Origin: Bufo bufo
Lineage: Eukaryota > Chordata > Amphibia > Anura > Bufonidae
DNA: 64,000 nt
Direction: 5' to 3'
Assembly (NCBI RefSeq): GCF_905171765.1
Contig: NC_053392.1
Coordinates: forward strand, 499,020,556-499,084,555
Shown: in pieces, positions 54,171 to 63,769 of the stretch
How the letters are laid out: the number at the start of each line of letters is the position of its first letter
Numbering within the stretch: position 1 is the first letter of the stretch
The notes under the pieces: generated by a model
The model's database searches: none
What the model was told of the DNA's origin: nothing
The model's input: the letters and a program-made list of their open reading frames with translations, nothing else
Program-made: the position numbers and the translations under genes

Positions 54171-55580
54171 TTCATGGGCTCATTGCCGTCACCCTAATAG
54201 CATATTTTCTGCTGCAAATGCTGATCAATTGCCCTTTTTTTTAAAAAAAACCTCAATTTACCAATATACCATCATCTGACCTTTTTAGCACATTTCAGTG
54301 CATCAATATACCCATGTTATTGAACACATTATATTGCTGCAAGAAAGCGATCAGTTAGAGCAAAGGCATTTTTCTGCAATAATGACATTAGTATACCTGT
54401 TTTAGTGTATGCATTGTATTACTGCAAGATACTGTTCAGTTATGGCAAAGGCATTTCGCTTCAATAACCCCATTGATATACCTGTGTTAGTGAAAGCATT
54501 GCATTACTGAAAAACAATAATAATTTTACTGCAAATACTGCATTATATACCTCTTTTAGCGAATGTTTTGTATTACTTTGAGGTGCCATGTAATTACAGC
54601 AAAAGCATTTTACTGCAAAAACTGCATTAATATACCCATGCTAGTGAATGTATTTTTCTGCAAAAACTGCATTAGTGTCATAGGGCGCCGAGTTGCTCCT
54701 TCTCCTCAGCAACGCTGGTGCCCTGCAGTGAGATCGGAGCGAGGACACGCGCTGCGTCCTCGTCTCCAGAGTAACAAGGGGCGGAGAGGACCCGGCTGCG
54801 CACGTCTCTCCAGCGTGGCTGGCATCCTCTGCTTCGATAGTAACAGGGCGGGCACTCGGCGCTCAGCTGGATGCAGGAGAGTGAGTCATGTGACGCTGGC
54901 CACATCACATGACTCCTACTCCTCGCTATTTAACAGGCATTCTGCTGGCCACAGGTTGCCTGTGATTAAGGTCCTTTACCTAGTGTATATTTTTGCGTGA
55001 TTTCCTCTGGTTTAGGTATTGACTCCCGGCTCGTGTATTGACTCGTCCTCTTCTGCTCCTTGTGTCTTGTGGTATCTCCTGGTATTGACTTCCGGCTCGT
55101 GGACTGACTCGTCCTCGTCTGCTCCTTGTGTCTTGTAGTATCTGGTGGTATTGACTCCCGGCTCGTGTAGTAACTCTTCCTCGCCCGCTCCTTGTATCTT
55201 GCTATTATCTCCTGGTTTGACTCCTGGCTTATGTTTTGACTCGCTTTCGCCTGCTCCTTGGTTCTGCTGTGACTTCCTGGTGTTGACTTCTGCTAGCTGG
55301 ACTTTCTGTATTGTTTGTCCTTCCCGCACTTATGTAAGTTAGGGATCGCTGCCCAGTTGCGCTCCGTTACCTAGGACGCGTAATTGCAAGTAGGTAGGGA
55401 CAGAGCCATGGGTGGCAGTCAGGGGTGCACTTCTCCTTACCCCCCGTGTGTGACAATTAGTATACCTGTTTTGGAGAATGTGTTGTATTACTTTAAGTTT
55501 ACTTTAAGATACTGTAGTTACAGCAAAAGCATTTTAGAGCAAAAACTGCTTTATTACTATTGTAAATTGTCATTACCAGT
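54171..55580 (+). repeat. Tandem array of about 80 bases, arm of E5, split by a solo LTR
   Basis: Units such as TTAGTATACCTGTTTTAGTG, GCATTGTATTACTGCAAG, CAGTTATGGCAAAGGCATTT at about 70-85-base spacing from 54270 to 54675, resuming at 55456. By layout it is the repeat arm of a plus-strand hAT. Confidence 0.7.
54676..55455 (+). mobile_element. Solo LTR with internal 66-bp repeats
   Basis: 780 bases, TGTCATAGGG to TGTGTGACA, flanked by ATTAG (54671-54675 and 55456-55460). It has GC-rich 5' sequence, a possible TATA (GCTATTTAAC near 54928), and four copies of a 66-bp unit (TATTGACTCCCGGCTCGTG at 55017, 55083, 55149 and a weaker one near 55214). Confidence 0.8.
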
Positions 55581-55879
55581 GTGCAGTGTGTTTGTAGAAG
55601 GGGAGGGACATTTTATTGCACCTTTGTCTTTTATTTACAGAAAAATAAACACTTGTAATTTTGCACGTACCATTTTATAATCTGTGTACCAAACCCATGA
55701 TTTTTCAATTATAGGAATCATAATAAAAATCTGTACTAAACAGAATTCTGCAAAATAAAAGACCCATGCCTCATCATCTGAGAGCCAGAATGTGGGTAGT
55801 AGTGCAAACAAAAAAAGCAGCAACAGCTGTCCAACCAGTAGTAGCAGTACTAGTAGGCCACAGTGCTCCGTCACTTCCA

Positions 55880-56565
55880 ATAGGCAGCAGATTATTATTT
55901 AGGACAAAGAGGATGACATTGTTGACTTGATGGCTCACACTTCCTCTCATCCCCAGCAGTATGATGTCGATGTCATCTCTGAGTCGGACACTCTGATTAG
56001 GGGTCACAGCATTCTTCCTGCTCTACCTCCCCAGAAAAGCCTTTCACTTGCTTCATTTCCGTCTTCACTGACTCCTTCTAGTGGGGCTCCTTTTTTCGTA
56101 AGAAGAGGCAACAAAACCCAATGCGTTATGGAAGAAGATGCCCAAGAGTCTCCTTGTTGATCAGTTGTGTGAGAGTAGTGAGCATTTGGACTGCCTGTGT
56201 TGGTGGTATTTGTAGTACAGTAGTAGTGGCATTTTTAGCCACATTAGAGGTGGTGTTAGTGGCAGTGTGAGGCCTGGTGATCGTGGCACTTGGTGAAATA
56301 CACAGCAGGGAACCGGGAAGAGAGCCAACAATGGAAGCCACAATGATATATCACAGTCTGATAAAAGTGTCAGGAAGGATGAGGGCTCGGACAATGGTAG
56401 TGTGTTGGACAGAACTTGGGAGCCAGATCAAGTTGCTGAAGGGGAAGTGACATCAGAGGAGGAGGATGGTTGCTGCTGCAACAATAAAGGGCAGAGGCAA
56501 CATACAGAGGCTGTCATTAGCTCTGTGCGAGTATCTTCCATGTGGCAGTTTTTCTCTGCACTGAA
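55880..56565 (+). pseudogene. E5 hAT transposase, N-terminal fragment
   Basis: Plus-strand pieces resemble the N-terminal half of the E2/E4 transposase: acidic and Ser-rich stretch, LDRTWEPDQVAEGEVTSEEE (compare VLDPTWNEGRATDF in E2), then a basic segment and VSSMWQFFSAL (compare SLAWQFFKQC just before the BED finger). Stops and shifts break it (e.g. near 56160 and 56300). It stops exactly where L2 sequence begins. The homology is judged from layout and a few shared words. Confidence 0.55.
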
Positions 56566-56829
56566 ACTGAATCTCTCAAAAACTGAACTACTGGTGTTTT
56601 CTTCATCTACTAACCTACCTAAATCTGATATGTCCATCTCAGTGTGTGGCACTATCATTCATCGCTAGAGTCTGCCCCTTTCATACTGTGGAAACAAAAA
56701 CTCTCATTGTTGCCCTGATCAATTCCCGTTTAGATTACTGTAACCTGTTATTAATTGGTCTTCCCCTCACCAGACTTTCCCCTCTCCAATCTATCCTGAA
56801 TGCAGCAGCCAGGCTCATCTATTTGGATT
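56566..56829 (+). pseudogene. L2-type LINE ORF2 scrap, internally deleted
   Basis: LNLSKTELLVFSSSTNLPKS and ISVCGTIIH, then in another frame LIVALINSRLDYCNLLLIGL and LQSILNAAARLIY. These are the C-terminal blocks of L2-clade reverse transcriptase ORFs. About 60 residues between them are deleted. No 3' end is present. Confidence 0.75.
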
Positions 56830-57839
56830 TAGTGCTGATCGCGAATATTCTAGATGCAAATTTTTATCGTGAATATCGTCACTTCGAGAATTTGCAAAGA
56901 TATAGAATATAGTGCTATACAGTCAGGTCCATAAATATTGGGACATTGACACAATTCTAACATTTTTGGCTCTATACACCACCACAATGGATTTGAAATG
57001 AAACGAACAAGATGTGCTTTAACTGCAGATTGTCAGCTTTAATTTGAGGGTATTTACATCCAAATCAGGTGAACGGTGTAGTAATTACAACAGTTTGCAT
57101 ATGTGCCTCCCACTTGTTCAGGGACCAAAAGTAATGGGACAATTGGCTTCTCAGCTGTTCCATGGCCAGGTGTGTGTTATTCCCTCATTATCCTAATTAC
57201 AATGAGCAGATAAAAGGTCCAGAGTTTATTTCAAGTGTGCTATTTGCATTTGGAATCTATTGCTGTCAACTCTCAAGATGAGATCCAAAGAGCTGTCACT
57301 ATCAGTGAAGCAAGCCATCATTAGGCTTAAAAAACGAAACAAACCAATCAGAGAGATAGAAAAAACATTAGGCGTGGCCAAAACAACTGTTTGGAACATT
57401 CTTAAAAAGAAGGAACACACCTGTGAGCTCAGCAACACTACAAGACCCGAAAGACCATGGAAAACAACTGTGGTGGATGACCAAAGAATTCTTTCCCTCG
57501 TGAAGAAAATACCCTTCACAACAGTTGGCCAGATCAAGAACACTCTCCAGGAGGTAGGTGCAGGGCCGGATTAACGTAGGGGCTGATGGAGCTGCAGCTC
57601 CAGGCCCCTACCATAAAATAGGCCCATCCCCAGCCAAAAGGCCGTCGGGAGGGTTAAAAGTCCTCTGTTGTACACAGCGTCACATAGCAGCACACAGACA
57701 ATGCAGAGACGCTCACCTCACGCTGGCAGCAGGGAGCCTGAGGGAGGGACTGGGAGGAGCGTAATATGATCCTAGAGTGGAAGCTGCTTCTGCCAGCCCC
57801 TCCCCTCCCCGCCCACCAACCAATCAGAGCTGAGGCAAG

Positions 57840-59125
57840 GCAAGCACTGGCAGGTCTGAGTAGTACAGGGAGTCTTCACAGGTCCTGTAAGGGAATTGCA
57901 CAGTGTAAAGTGTAGTTCCCAGGTTAGAACAGTGCATCTGCCAGGACCTGTGATGACATCATCTTCAGCATCACAGGTCCTGCAGAATCTAGCAAAGGAA
58001 CAGCACCAAAAATGCTGTAGTTCCTAGGTTTGAAAGGTACATCTGCCAGGACCTGTGATGACATCATCACAGGTCCTTCAACCCCTAACAGCAAGTATTA
58101 GAAGTTCACAATCAGCTCTGCAGTGATCCATACAGACTGGAATGGAGAGGTAAGAGGAGGTCCTCCACTTCTCATCATTTACCCCCCCTCCATGCCCTGT
58201 TTTTACTGATTGCTCACTCATGTATAATACTTCAGACAGGTACAGTGACCACTACCTCATGTACTTCACACACACAGTGACTATAATGCATAACTGACCA
58301 CATATTTCTATAAACACTGCACCTACAGTATTATACCTTGTATGCCTCACATCTATATATATATACACACACACTGCATATATTAAACAGTATTATAGAT
58401 GCAATATGTACAGATATATAATATATATTGCTGTGTACTGATATGTGAGGTACAAGGTATAATATATGCAGTGTGTATAAATATATTGTATATACAGCAG
58501 TGTACTGATATGTTAGGTACGAGGTATAATATATGCAGTGTGTATAGATATATTGTATATACAGCAGTGTACTGATATGTTAGGTACGAGGTATAATATA
58601 TGCAGTGTGTATAGATATATTGTATATACAGCAGTGTACTGATATGTGAGGTACAAGGTATAATATATGCAGTGTGTATAGATATATTGTATATACAGCA
58701 GTGTACTGATATGTTAGGTACGAGGTATAATAGATGGTGTGTACAGGTATATTGTATATACAGTATTGGATTGATATGTGAGGTACGAGCTGTAATTTAT
58801 ACCTCATATATCAGTACACTGCTGTATATACTATATACCTGAACACACTGCATATATTATACCACGTTCCTCACATATCAGTACACTGCTGTATACACTA
58901 TACATCTGTACACACTGTATCTATTATGCCTCTTTTCTGTGCCAGGCCTGTTTTGTAATCCCAATCCGGCCCTGATGGCATAAATTATAAAACAGCAGCG
59001 AACATAGTTCATGGAACAAAGAGAGAGGCCTGGAATGGGTAGTGGGAGGGGCTATAAAAGGGGAATGGGGGCCCAATTTAGATTCTTGCTATGGGGCCCA
59101 GTGATTTCTATGTAAGCCTTTGACA
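57840..59125. repeat. Inverted copy of the interior of the hAT at 31046-33274
   Basis: The GGACCTGTGATGACATCATC segments (57900-58080) and the end TTGCTATGGGGCCCAGTGAT are inverse counterparts of 32930-33130 and 31060-31090. The CAGGGGCGTA tip itself is missing, so this is a truncated copy carried inside another hAT. Confidence 0.8.
58430..58740 (+). repeat. 67-bp tandem array
   Basis: CAGCAGTGTACTGATATGT starts at 58495, 58562, 58629 and 58696, exactly 67 bases apart, plus partial flanking copies. Inverted copies follow at 58790-58920. Confidence 0.95.
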
Positions 59126-59797
59126 GGAGCAGAGAGATAAGAGAAGTGACAGATGACACAGAGTTTAGATTACAGGTTGAATTAACCCTTTAGGATCAAA
59201 TTGGCTTCTCAGGAGATATATATGTTAAAGGCATCTCATTCAGTAGCTATATAACTAAGGGTGGGTTCACATCTCCTTTATGGATTCCGTTAAGTGGGGA
59301 CTGTGGGGACTATTTTATTATCAGCCAGTGACTGTGTTACTGTAATACTGTTATCAGTTCAGCACATAGTTTTCCCTGTGCAGCATTCACATTTCACTTC
59401 ACTTGGTTCGTTGTACTACTGTCAGTGTCAGACTGTTGTCACTGTGGGTAACAATGCACAACAGACAACAATGCACACCGCAGTGACCGCTCCTGAGTCC
59501 TCCTGTCCGGCGTCAGCCTCAGCTTCCCTTCACTATCACTATAATCAATCACTCTTCCTGATCCGGACTCACTCATTAGAGAGCTGAAGAGCCGACTGAG
59601 TCAGCAGCAGCAAGTGAATCGAATGGATAGCATCTGCGCATGCGCACCAGCACCTAGAGTCTTCGGTTCACTTGCGAGTCAGCTCAGCAGTCAGTGACTC
59701 AGCAAGTGAACCGAAGATCCGATTCATGAATCGGTTCATTTGAATGAGCTGATTCAAATGAACCGATTCATCTGAAAGATCCGAACTTCCTATCACT
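59126..59797. other. No gene; inverted Ser/Thr-neutral AT and GAATCGGTTCA motifs
   Basis: Mostly unassigned. 59655-59780 has nested inverted words (GGTTCACTTGC/GCAAGTGAACC and GAATCGGTTCATTTGAAT). It may be part of a further hairpin element. Confidence 0.45.
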
Positions 59798-59953
59798 ACT
59801 GAGGTCATATCCGGCGGGCCGCGGCATTACAGGAACAGCACCAGCTGCTCTGACGTCCTGCCGCCGGATATATGTCACAGGATATCCGGCGGCAGGACGT
59901 CAGAGCAGCTGGTGCGGTTCCTGTAATGCCGGCCCGCCGGATATGACCTCAGT
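59798..59953. repeat. Near-perfect 156-bp hairpin
   Basis: ACTGAGGTCATATCCGGCGG at the left and its inverse CCGCCGGATATGACCTCAGT at the right, stem about 70 bases with few mismatches, loop near ATGTCACAG. Confidence 0.9.
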
Positions 59954-60120
59954 GCGCCCGCGGTTATCCCTCCTGCACGCTGCGCTGTGTACAACCTACT
60001 CAGCAGTTTCGACCAGCACATGGCCCACAGCGCTCAGCCACACCAGCCCGTGAGACAGCAGGAGCTTCTGGAGCAGGGCAGGTATCAGATAAACTCATCC
60101 AGTTGGAAGGGCAATCATAG

Positions 60121-60303
60121 TGCTGTTATGATTTATGGACACAGCTCTCAGCATGCTTAGCCAGCCTTCTATCTGGCTTTGCATCTTGAGAGTCACAGTC
60201 CACAAGCTGTTTCTGAGCCTGTGGACTGTGACTCTCAAGAAGCACAGCCAGATAGAAGGCTGGCTAAGCATGCTGAGAGCTGTGTCCATAAATCATAACA
60301 GCA
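60121..60303. repeat. 183-bp hairpin with flanking relatives
   Basis: TGCTGTTATGATTTATGGAC pairs with GTCCATAAATCATAACAGCA. The inner word AGCATGCTTAGCCAGCCTTC recurs, direct or inverted, at 60320-60345 and 61165-61225, on both sides of the TTAA element, suggesting one larger hairpin split by it. Confidence 0.85.
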
Positions 60304-60419
60304 CTATGAAAATTACTGACTGGCTAAGCATGCTGAGAGCTCAGTCTCTATAACATAACACATTAAAGAAATTACTGTTTCTAGCTGCTAGTCCACAGCA
60401 GCTAGAAACAGTAATTTCT

Positions 60420-61146
60420 TTAAAGGGATTCTGTCACCAGGTTTTACCCCTGTCAGCTAAAAATATGCTGATGTTCAGGGCGTCTTCACAATTCCTAATG
60501 TGGGCTTATAAATGTCATCTGTGGGCTTATTTAGCTAAAAAACAGCTTTTACTAACCTGTCAGTCAAACAAATAAGGTGCCCAAGGGGATGTTAATGGGT
60601 GCAAGATGCCCGCCGCACCCACCGCCGTTCGTGCCCAGCGCCGCCTTTCTGGACTTCTGCACCGCCTCCTAATCCTCTGTGCCGCCTCTCGCTCTCCCTC
60701 CCTCCCCCCTCCTTCTGCTGTAAGATCTCGCGCTTGCGCACAGGGCTCTGCCTGATGCGCCCGTGCAGACTTCTCCATTTGGCTTCTTACAGCGAAGTGC
60801 ACATGCGCCGGCACTTCGCTCAACCCCTGTATGCGCGAGATCTTACAGCAGAAGGAGGGGGGAGGGAGGGAGAGCGAGAGGCGGCACAGAGGATTAGGAG
60901 GCGGCGCAGAAGTCCGGAAAGGCGGCGCTGGGCACGAACGGCGGCGGGTGCGGCCGGCACCTTGCATTCATTAACATCCCCTTGGGCACCTTATTTGTTT
61001 GACTGACAGGTTAGTAAAAGCTGTTTTTTAGCTAAATAAGCCCACAGATGACATTTATAAGCCCACATTAGGAATCGTGCAGACGCCCTGAACATCAGCA
61101 TATGTTTAGCTGACAGGGGTGAAACCTGGTTACAGAATCCCTTTAA
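60420..61146. mobile_element. Palindromic TTAA element
   Basis: TTAA at 60420-60423 and 61143-61146, ends TTAAAGGGATTCTGTCACCA and the inverse with mismatches. Arms are inverted copies through GATGTTAATG and a GC-rich centre. Similar protein frames appear on both strands because of the palindrome and are not genes. Confidence 0.85.
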
Positions 61147-61330
61147 TGTGTTATGTTATTTAGACACAGCTCTCAGCATGCTTAGCCAGCCTTCTATCTG
61201 ACTGGCTAAGCATGCTGAGTGCTGTGTCCATAAATCATAACACAGCTCTATGAAAATTACTGTTTCTAGCTGCTGTTGTCCACAGTCCACAGCAGCTAGA
61301 AAACAGTAATCTTCATAGTCATGTTAAATG

Positions 61331-61410
61331 ATCACTATAGTGTCAGGAAAACAAAGCGGTTTTCCTGACACTATAGTGCCCTGAGGGTGCCCCCACCCTC
61401 AGGGTCCCCC
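61331..61410. repeat. Double hairpin near the right end of the composite hAT
   Basis: CACTATAGTGTCAGGAAAAC pairs with GTTTTCCTGACACTATAGTG, followed by CCTGAGGGTG/CACCCTCAGG. Confidence 0.85.
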
Positions 61411-62612
61411 TCCCGTGGTCCCCCTCCATGTTGCCAAGATAGACGCCAAATGAAGGGGTAGTTGCAGGAACAAAATACTTTAATGGTATCGATAAAATAT
61501 ATATGTAATTAAGACACTGAGTGCAGTTCCATAAAAAGGCCCAGCAAAATCCTCAGCACCAGGCCCATGATGCTCTTAATCCGGCCCTGGGTAGGTGTAT
61601 GTGTGTCAAAGTCAACAATCAAGAGAAGACTTCACCAGAGTGAATACAGAGGGTTCACCACAAGATTAGAGTTTGCCAAACGACATCTAAAAAAGCCTTC
61701 ACAGTTCTGGAACAACATCCTATGGACAGATGAGACCAGGATCAACTTGTACCAGAGTGATGGGAAGAGAAGAGTATGGAGAAGGAAAGGAACTGCTCAT
61801 GATCCTAAGCATACCACCTCATCAGTGAAGCATGGTGGTGGTAGTGTCATGGCGTGGGCATGTATGGCTGCCAATGGAACTTGTTCTCTTGTATTTATTG
61901 ATGTGACTGCTGACAAAAGCAGCAGGATGAATTCTGAAGTGTTTCGGGCAATATTGTCTGCTCATATTCAGCTAAATGCTACAGAACTCATTGGACGGCG
62001 CTTCACAGTGCAGATGGACAATGACCCAAAGCATACTGCAAAAGCAACCAAAGAGTTTTTTAAGGGAAATAAGTGGAATGTTATGCAATGGCCAAGTCAA
62101 TCACCTGACCTGAATCCAATTGAGAATGCATTTCACTTGCTGAAGACAAAACTGAAGGGAAAATGCCCCAAGAACAAGCAGGAACTGAAGACAGTTGCAG
62201 TAGAGGCCTGGCAGACCATCACCAGTGATGAAACCCAGCATCTGGTGATGTCTATGCGTTCCAGACTTCAGGCTGTAATTGACTGCAAAGGATTTGCAAT
62301 CAAGTATTACAAAGTGAAAGTTTGATTTATGATTATTATTATTATGTCCCATTACTTTTGGTCCCTTAACAAGTGGGAGGCACATATGCAAACTGTTTTA
62401 ATTCCTACACCGTTCACCTGATTTGAATGTAAATACCCTCAAATTAAAGCTGATAATCTGCAGTTAAAGCACATCTTGTTCATTTAATTTCAAATCCATT
62501 GTGGTGGTGTATAGAGCCCAAAATTTTAGAATTGTGTCTGTCCCAATATTTTTTAACCTGACTGTATATTCGTAATCGTGAATATTCTAGATTTATTTCC
62601 ATCAGTACTCAG

Positions 62613-62705
62613 ACAAAGATATTGCAGCCTTCTCATTGGCCCACAAGCAAGAAGGGAGTTCTTGCTTGTGGGCCAATAAGAAGGCTGCAATATCTTTGTC
62701 TGAGC
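62613..62705. repeat. Hairpin shared with E3
   Basis: CAGACAAAGATATTGCAGCC ... GGCCCACAAGCAAGAA pairs with its inverse after GGGAGT. E3 has a shorter form at about 19160-19210. Confidence 0.9.
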
Positions 62706-62724
62706 TTAGCAACATCCCTAGCAA

Positions 62725-62780
62725 CCAATAGGAAAGTTTCCTACCCCTTACTATATAAGAAACTCCCCAGCAGCCATTTT
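62725..62780 (+). promoter_or_regulatory. Candidate E6 promoter: CCAAT, TATA, YY1-like
   Basis: AGCAACCAATAGG (CCAAT at 62725-62729), CTATATAAGA (62751-62760), and CAGCCATTTT (62771-62780), on the plus strand. The order and TATA-to-GCCAT spacing match E1 and the element ending at 6012. Confidence 0.5.
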
Positions 62781-62805
62781 CTGCTGTTTTTTGCCATTCT
62801 GACAG

Positions 62806-62831
62806 ACAAAGAGAGAGAGAGAGAGAGAGAG
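62806..62831 (+). repeat. (GA)n microsatellite
   Basis: About 12 GA dinucleotides just downstream of the candidate promoter. Confidence 0.95.
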
Positions 62832-63184
62832 CAGTGTCATTGCTGTGCTCTGTGCTTTTCCTGAGTCATCTGGATCCTTATTCAATTACATTAGATAGTT
62901 AGCTCATATATATAATACAGATAGTTAGTGGGAGATAGTCAGTGTAGGTTAGATAGTGAAATAGTGTAGCTATTAGGTTCCTGTTCAGGGTGTTAGGAAT
63001 TACTGTTTCTCTGCTGTCCATACATACATACTACAGACCTAGTGCTGTGATGTCACAACAATACTTAGTGCACTAATCAGTAATATCTACTCAGACCTGA
63101 TAAAATATGAAGTTGCATGTATTGCGCCAAAAATATGCACATCATTAGTGCAGATAGGCGACTTCTAATTGTAACAGTACTCAC
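62832..63184. other. No gene; probable E6 arm
   Basis: Loose repeats of GATAGTTAG/TTAGATAGT at 62890-62965 and TAGTGCA/GTGCTGTGATGTCAC words. No protein similarity. Confidence 0.45.
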
Positions 63185-63766
63185 AGGTAACTTTAGACCT
63201 TCTTTGATCTTTCTAGAGCCTTGCCATTTTGGCTATTCTTCTATCGATTCGAATGGTAGTTTTTCGCTTTCTTCCACATCTTTCAGGTTTTGGTTGCCAT
63301 TTTAAAGCATTTACGATCATTTTAACTGAGCAGCCTATCATTTTCTGCACTTCTTTATATGTTTTCCCCTCTTTAATCAACTTTTTAATCAAGGTATGCT
63401 GTTCTTCTGAACAATGTCTGGAGTGATCCAATTTCCTCAGAATTTCAGAGAGAAATTCACTGTAACCAGCATGTACAACATTTGCTGCCTTACATCCTTA
63501 AATAAGGGCAATAATTGCCACCTGTTTTTCAAAGAATAAATGACCTCACTCATTGAACTCCACACTGCTATTATTTTGACAATCCCCCTTTAATAAGTGA
63601 TTGAATTACAGAGAATCAGCAGCATGCTTGTCATGACTGTTGGGTTTCTATTACTCTACTACACCTGCTAGTAAATTATTTGTCATGTATAAATATAATT
63701 TCTACCAAAAACAGTGATTGATCAGGTTAGTGATGTCTGACTGCTATTATTTTGAGCATAACTGTA
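63185..63766 (-). mobile_element. Tc1 element, 5' part only
   Basis: The right end is the inverse of TACAGTTATGCTCAAAATAA (to 63766). An inner repeat of the same word (CTGCTATTATTTTGACA, near 63566) gives an IR/DR layout. The element is cut at about 63185, losing most of the transposase and the other end. Confidence 0.8.
63213..63431 (-). pseudogene. Tc1 transposase N-terminal fragment
   Basis: Helix-turn-helix domain: CSEEQHTLIKKLIKEGKTYK, EVQKMIGCSVKMIVNALKW, then a GRKRKTT basic linker. A stop follows KMARL at 63213. No catalytic residues remain. Confidence 0.8.
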
Positions 63767-63769
63767 TGT

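Larger units (their letters stand above)
57561..61589. mobile_element. Composite non-autonomous hAT with CAGGGCCGGATTAA ends
   Basis: 4029 bases, ends CAGGGCCGGATTAACG / CTTAATCCGGCCCTG, flanked by a perfect 8-bp duplication GGTAGGTG (57553-57560 and 61590-61597). No transposase. Its body is a patchwork: an inverted piece of the CAGGGGCGTA hAT, a 67-bp array, several perfect hairpins and a TTAA element. Confidence 0.95.
57278..62325 (+). pseudogene. Tc1 DD34E transposase, 336-aa frame split by one hAT insertion
   Basis: The first 283 bases (57278-57560) encode the helix-turn-helix region: MRSKELSLSVKQAIIRLKKR, then LGVAKTTVWNILKKK. After the hAT the frame resumes at 61598 with VCVSKSTIKRRLHQ. 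The rest has LWTDETRINLY with the first Asp, GGGSVMAWACM, MDNDPKHTAKATKEFF with the second Asp, and LNPIENAFHLL with the Glu, 34 residues apart. The two parts sum to 1011 bases, 337 codons including the stop, in one frame without another lesion. So the hAT insertion is the only visible defect. The ATG is chosen at 57278 because it starts the conserved segment. Confidence 0.9.
56918..62566 (+). mobile_element. Tc1 element, DD34E type, interrupted by a hAT
   Basis: Long inverted ends, over 200 bases, starting TACAGTCAGGTCCATAAATA and ending with the inverse (ACCTGACTGTA). Inner ends read AAGTAATGGGACAATTG and CCCATTACTTTTGGTCCC. Without the hAT and one duplication it is about 1.6 kb. TA at both tips. 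Confidence 0.95.
56830..63170 (+). mobile_element. E6: E3-type hAT, interrupted by a Tc1 element
   Basis: Begins TAGTGCTGATCGCGAATATT, close to the inverse right end of E3 (TAGTGTTGAGCGCGAATATC), followed by the same CGAATATTC-rich sequence and AATATAGTGCTATA. It continues after the Tc1 at 62567. It shares the GGCCCACAAGCAAGA hairpin with E3 and has a promoter-like block. The right end is not clear; 63170 is where a Tc1 fragment follows. Confidence 0.6.

Noticed and set aside
55012..55329. Minus-strand frame with 22-residue repeats (KTQGADEDESVHEP type)
   Set aside because: Translation of the 66-bp tandem repeat inside a solo LTR.
60560..61006. Two 135-codon Ser/Pro/Arg-rich frames on opposite strands
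   Set aside because: Nearly the same protein is read from both strands because the TTAA element is a palindrome.
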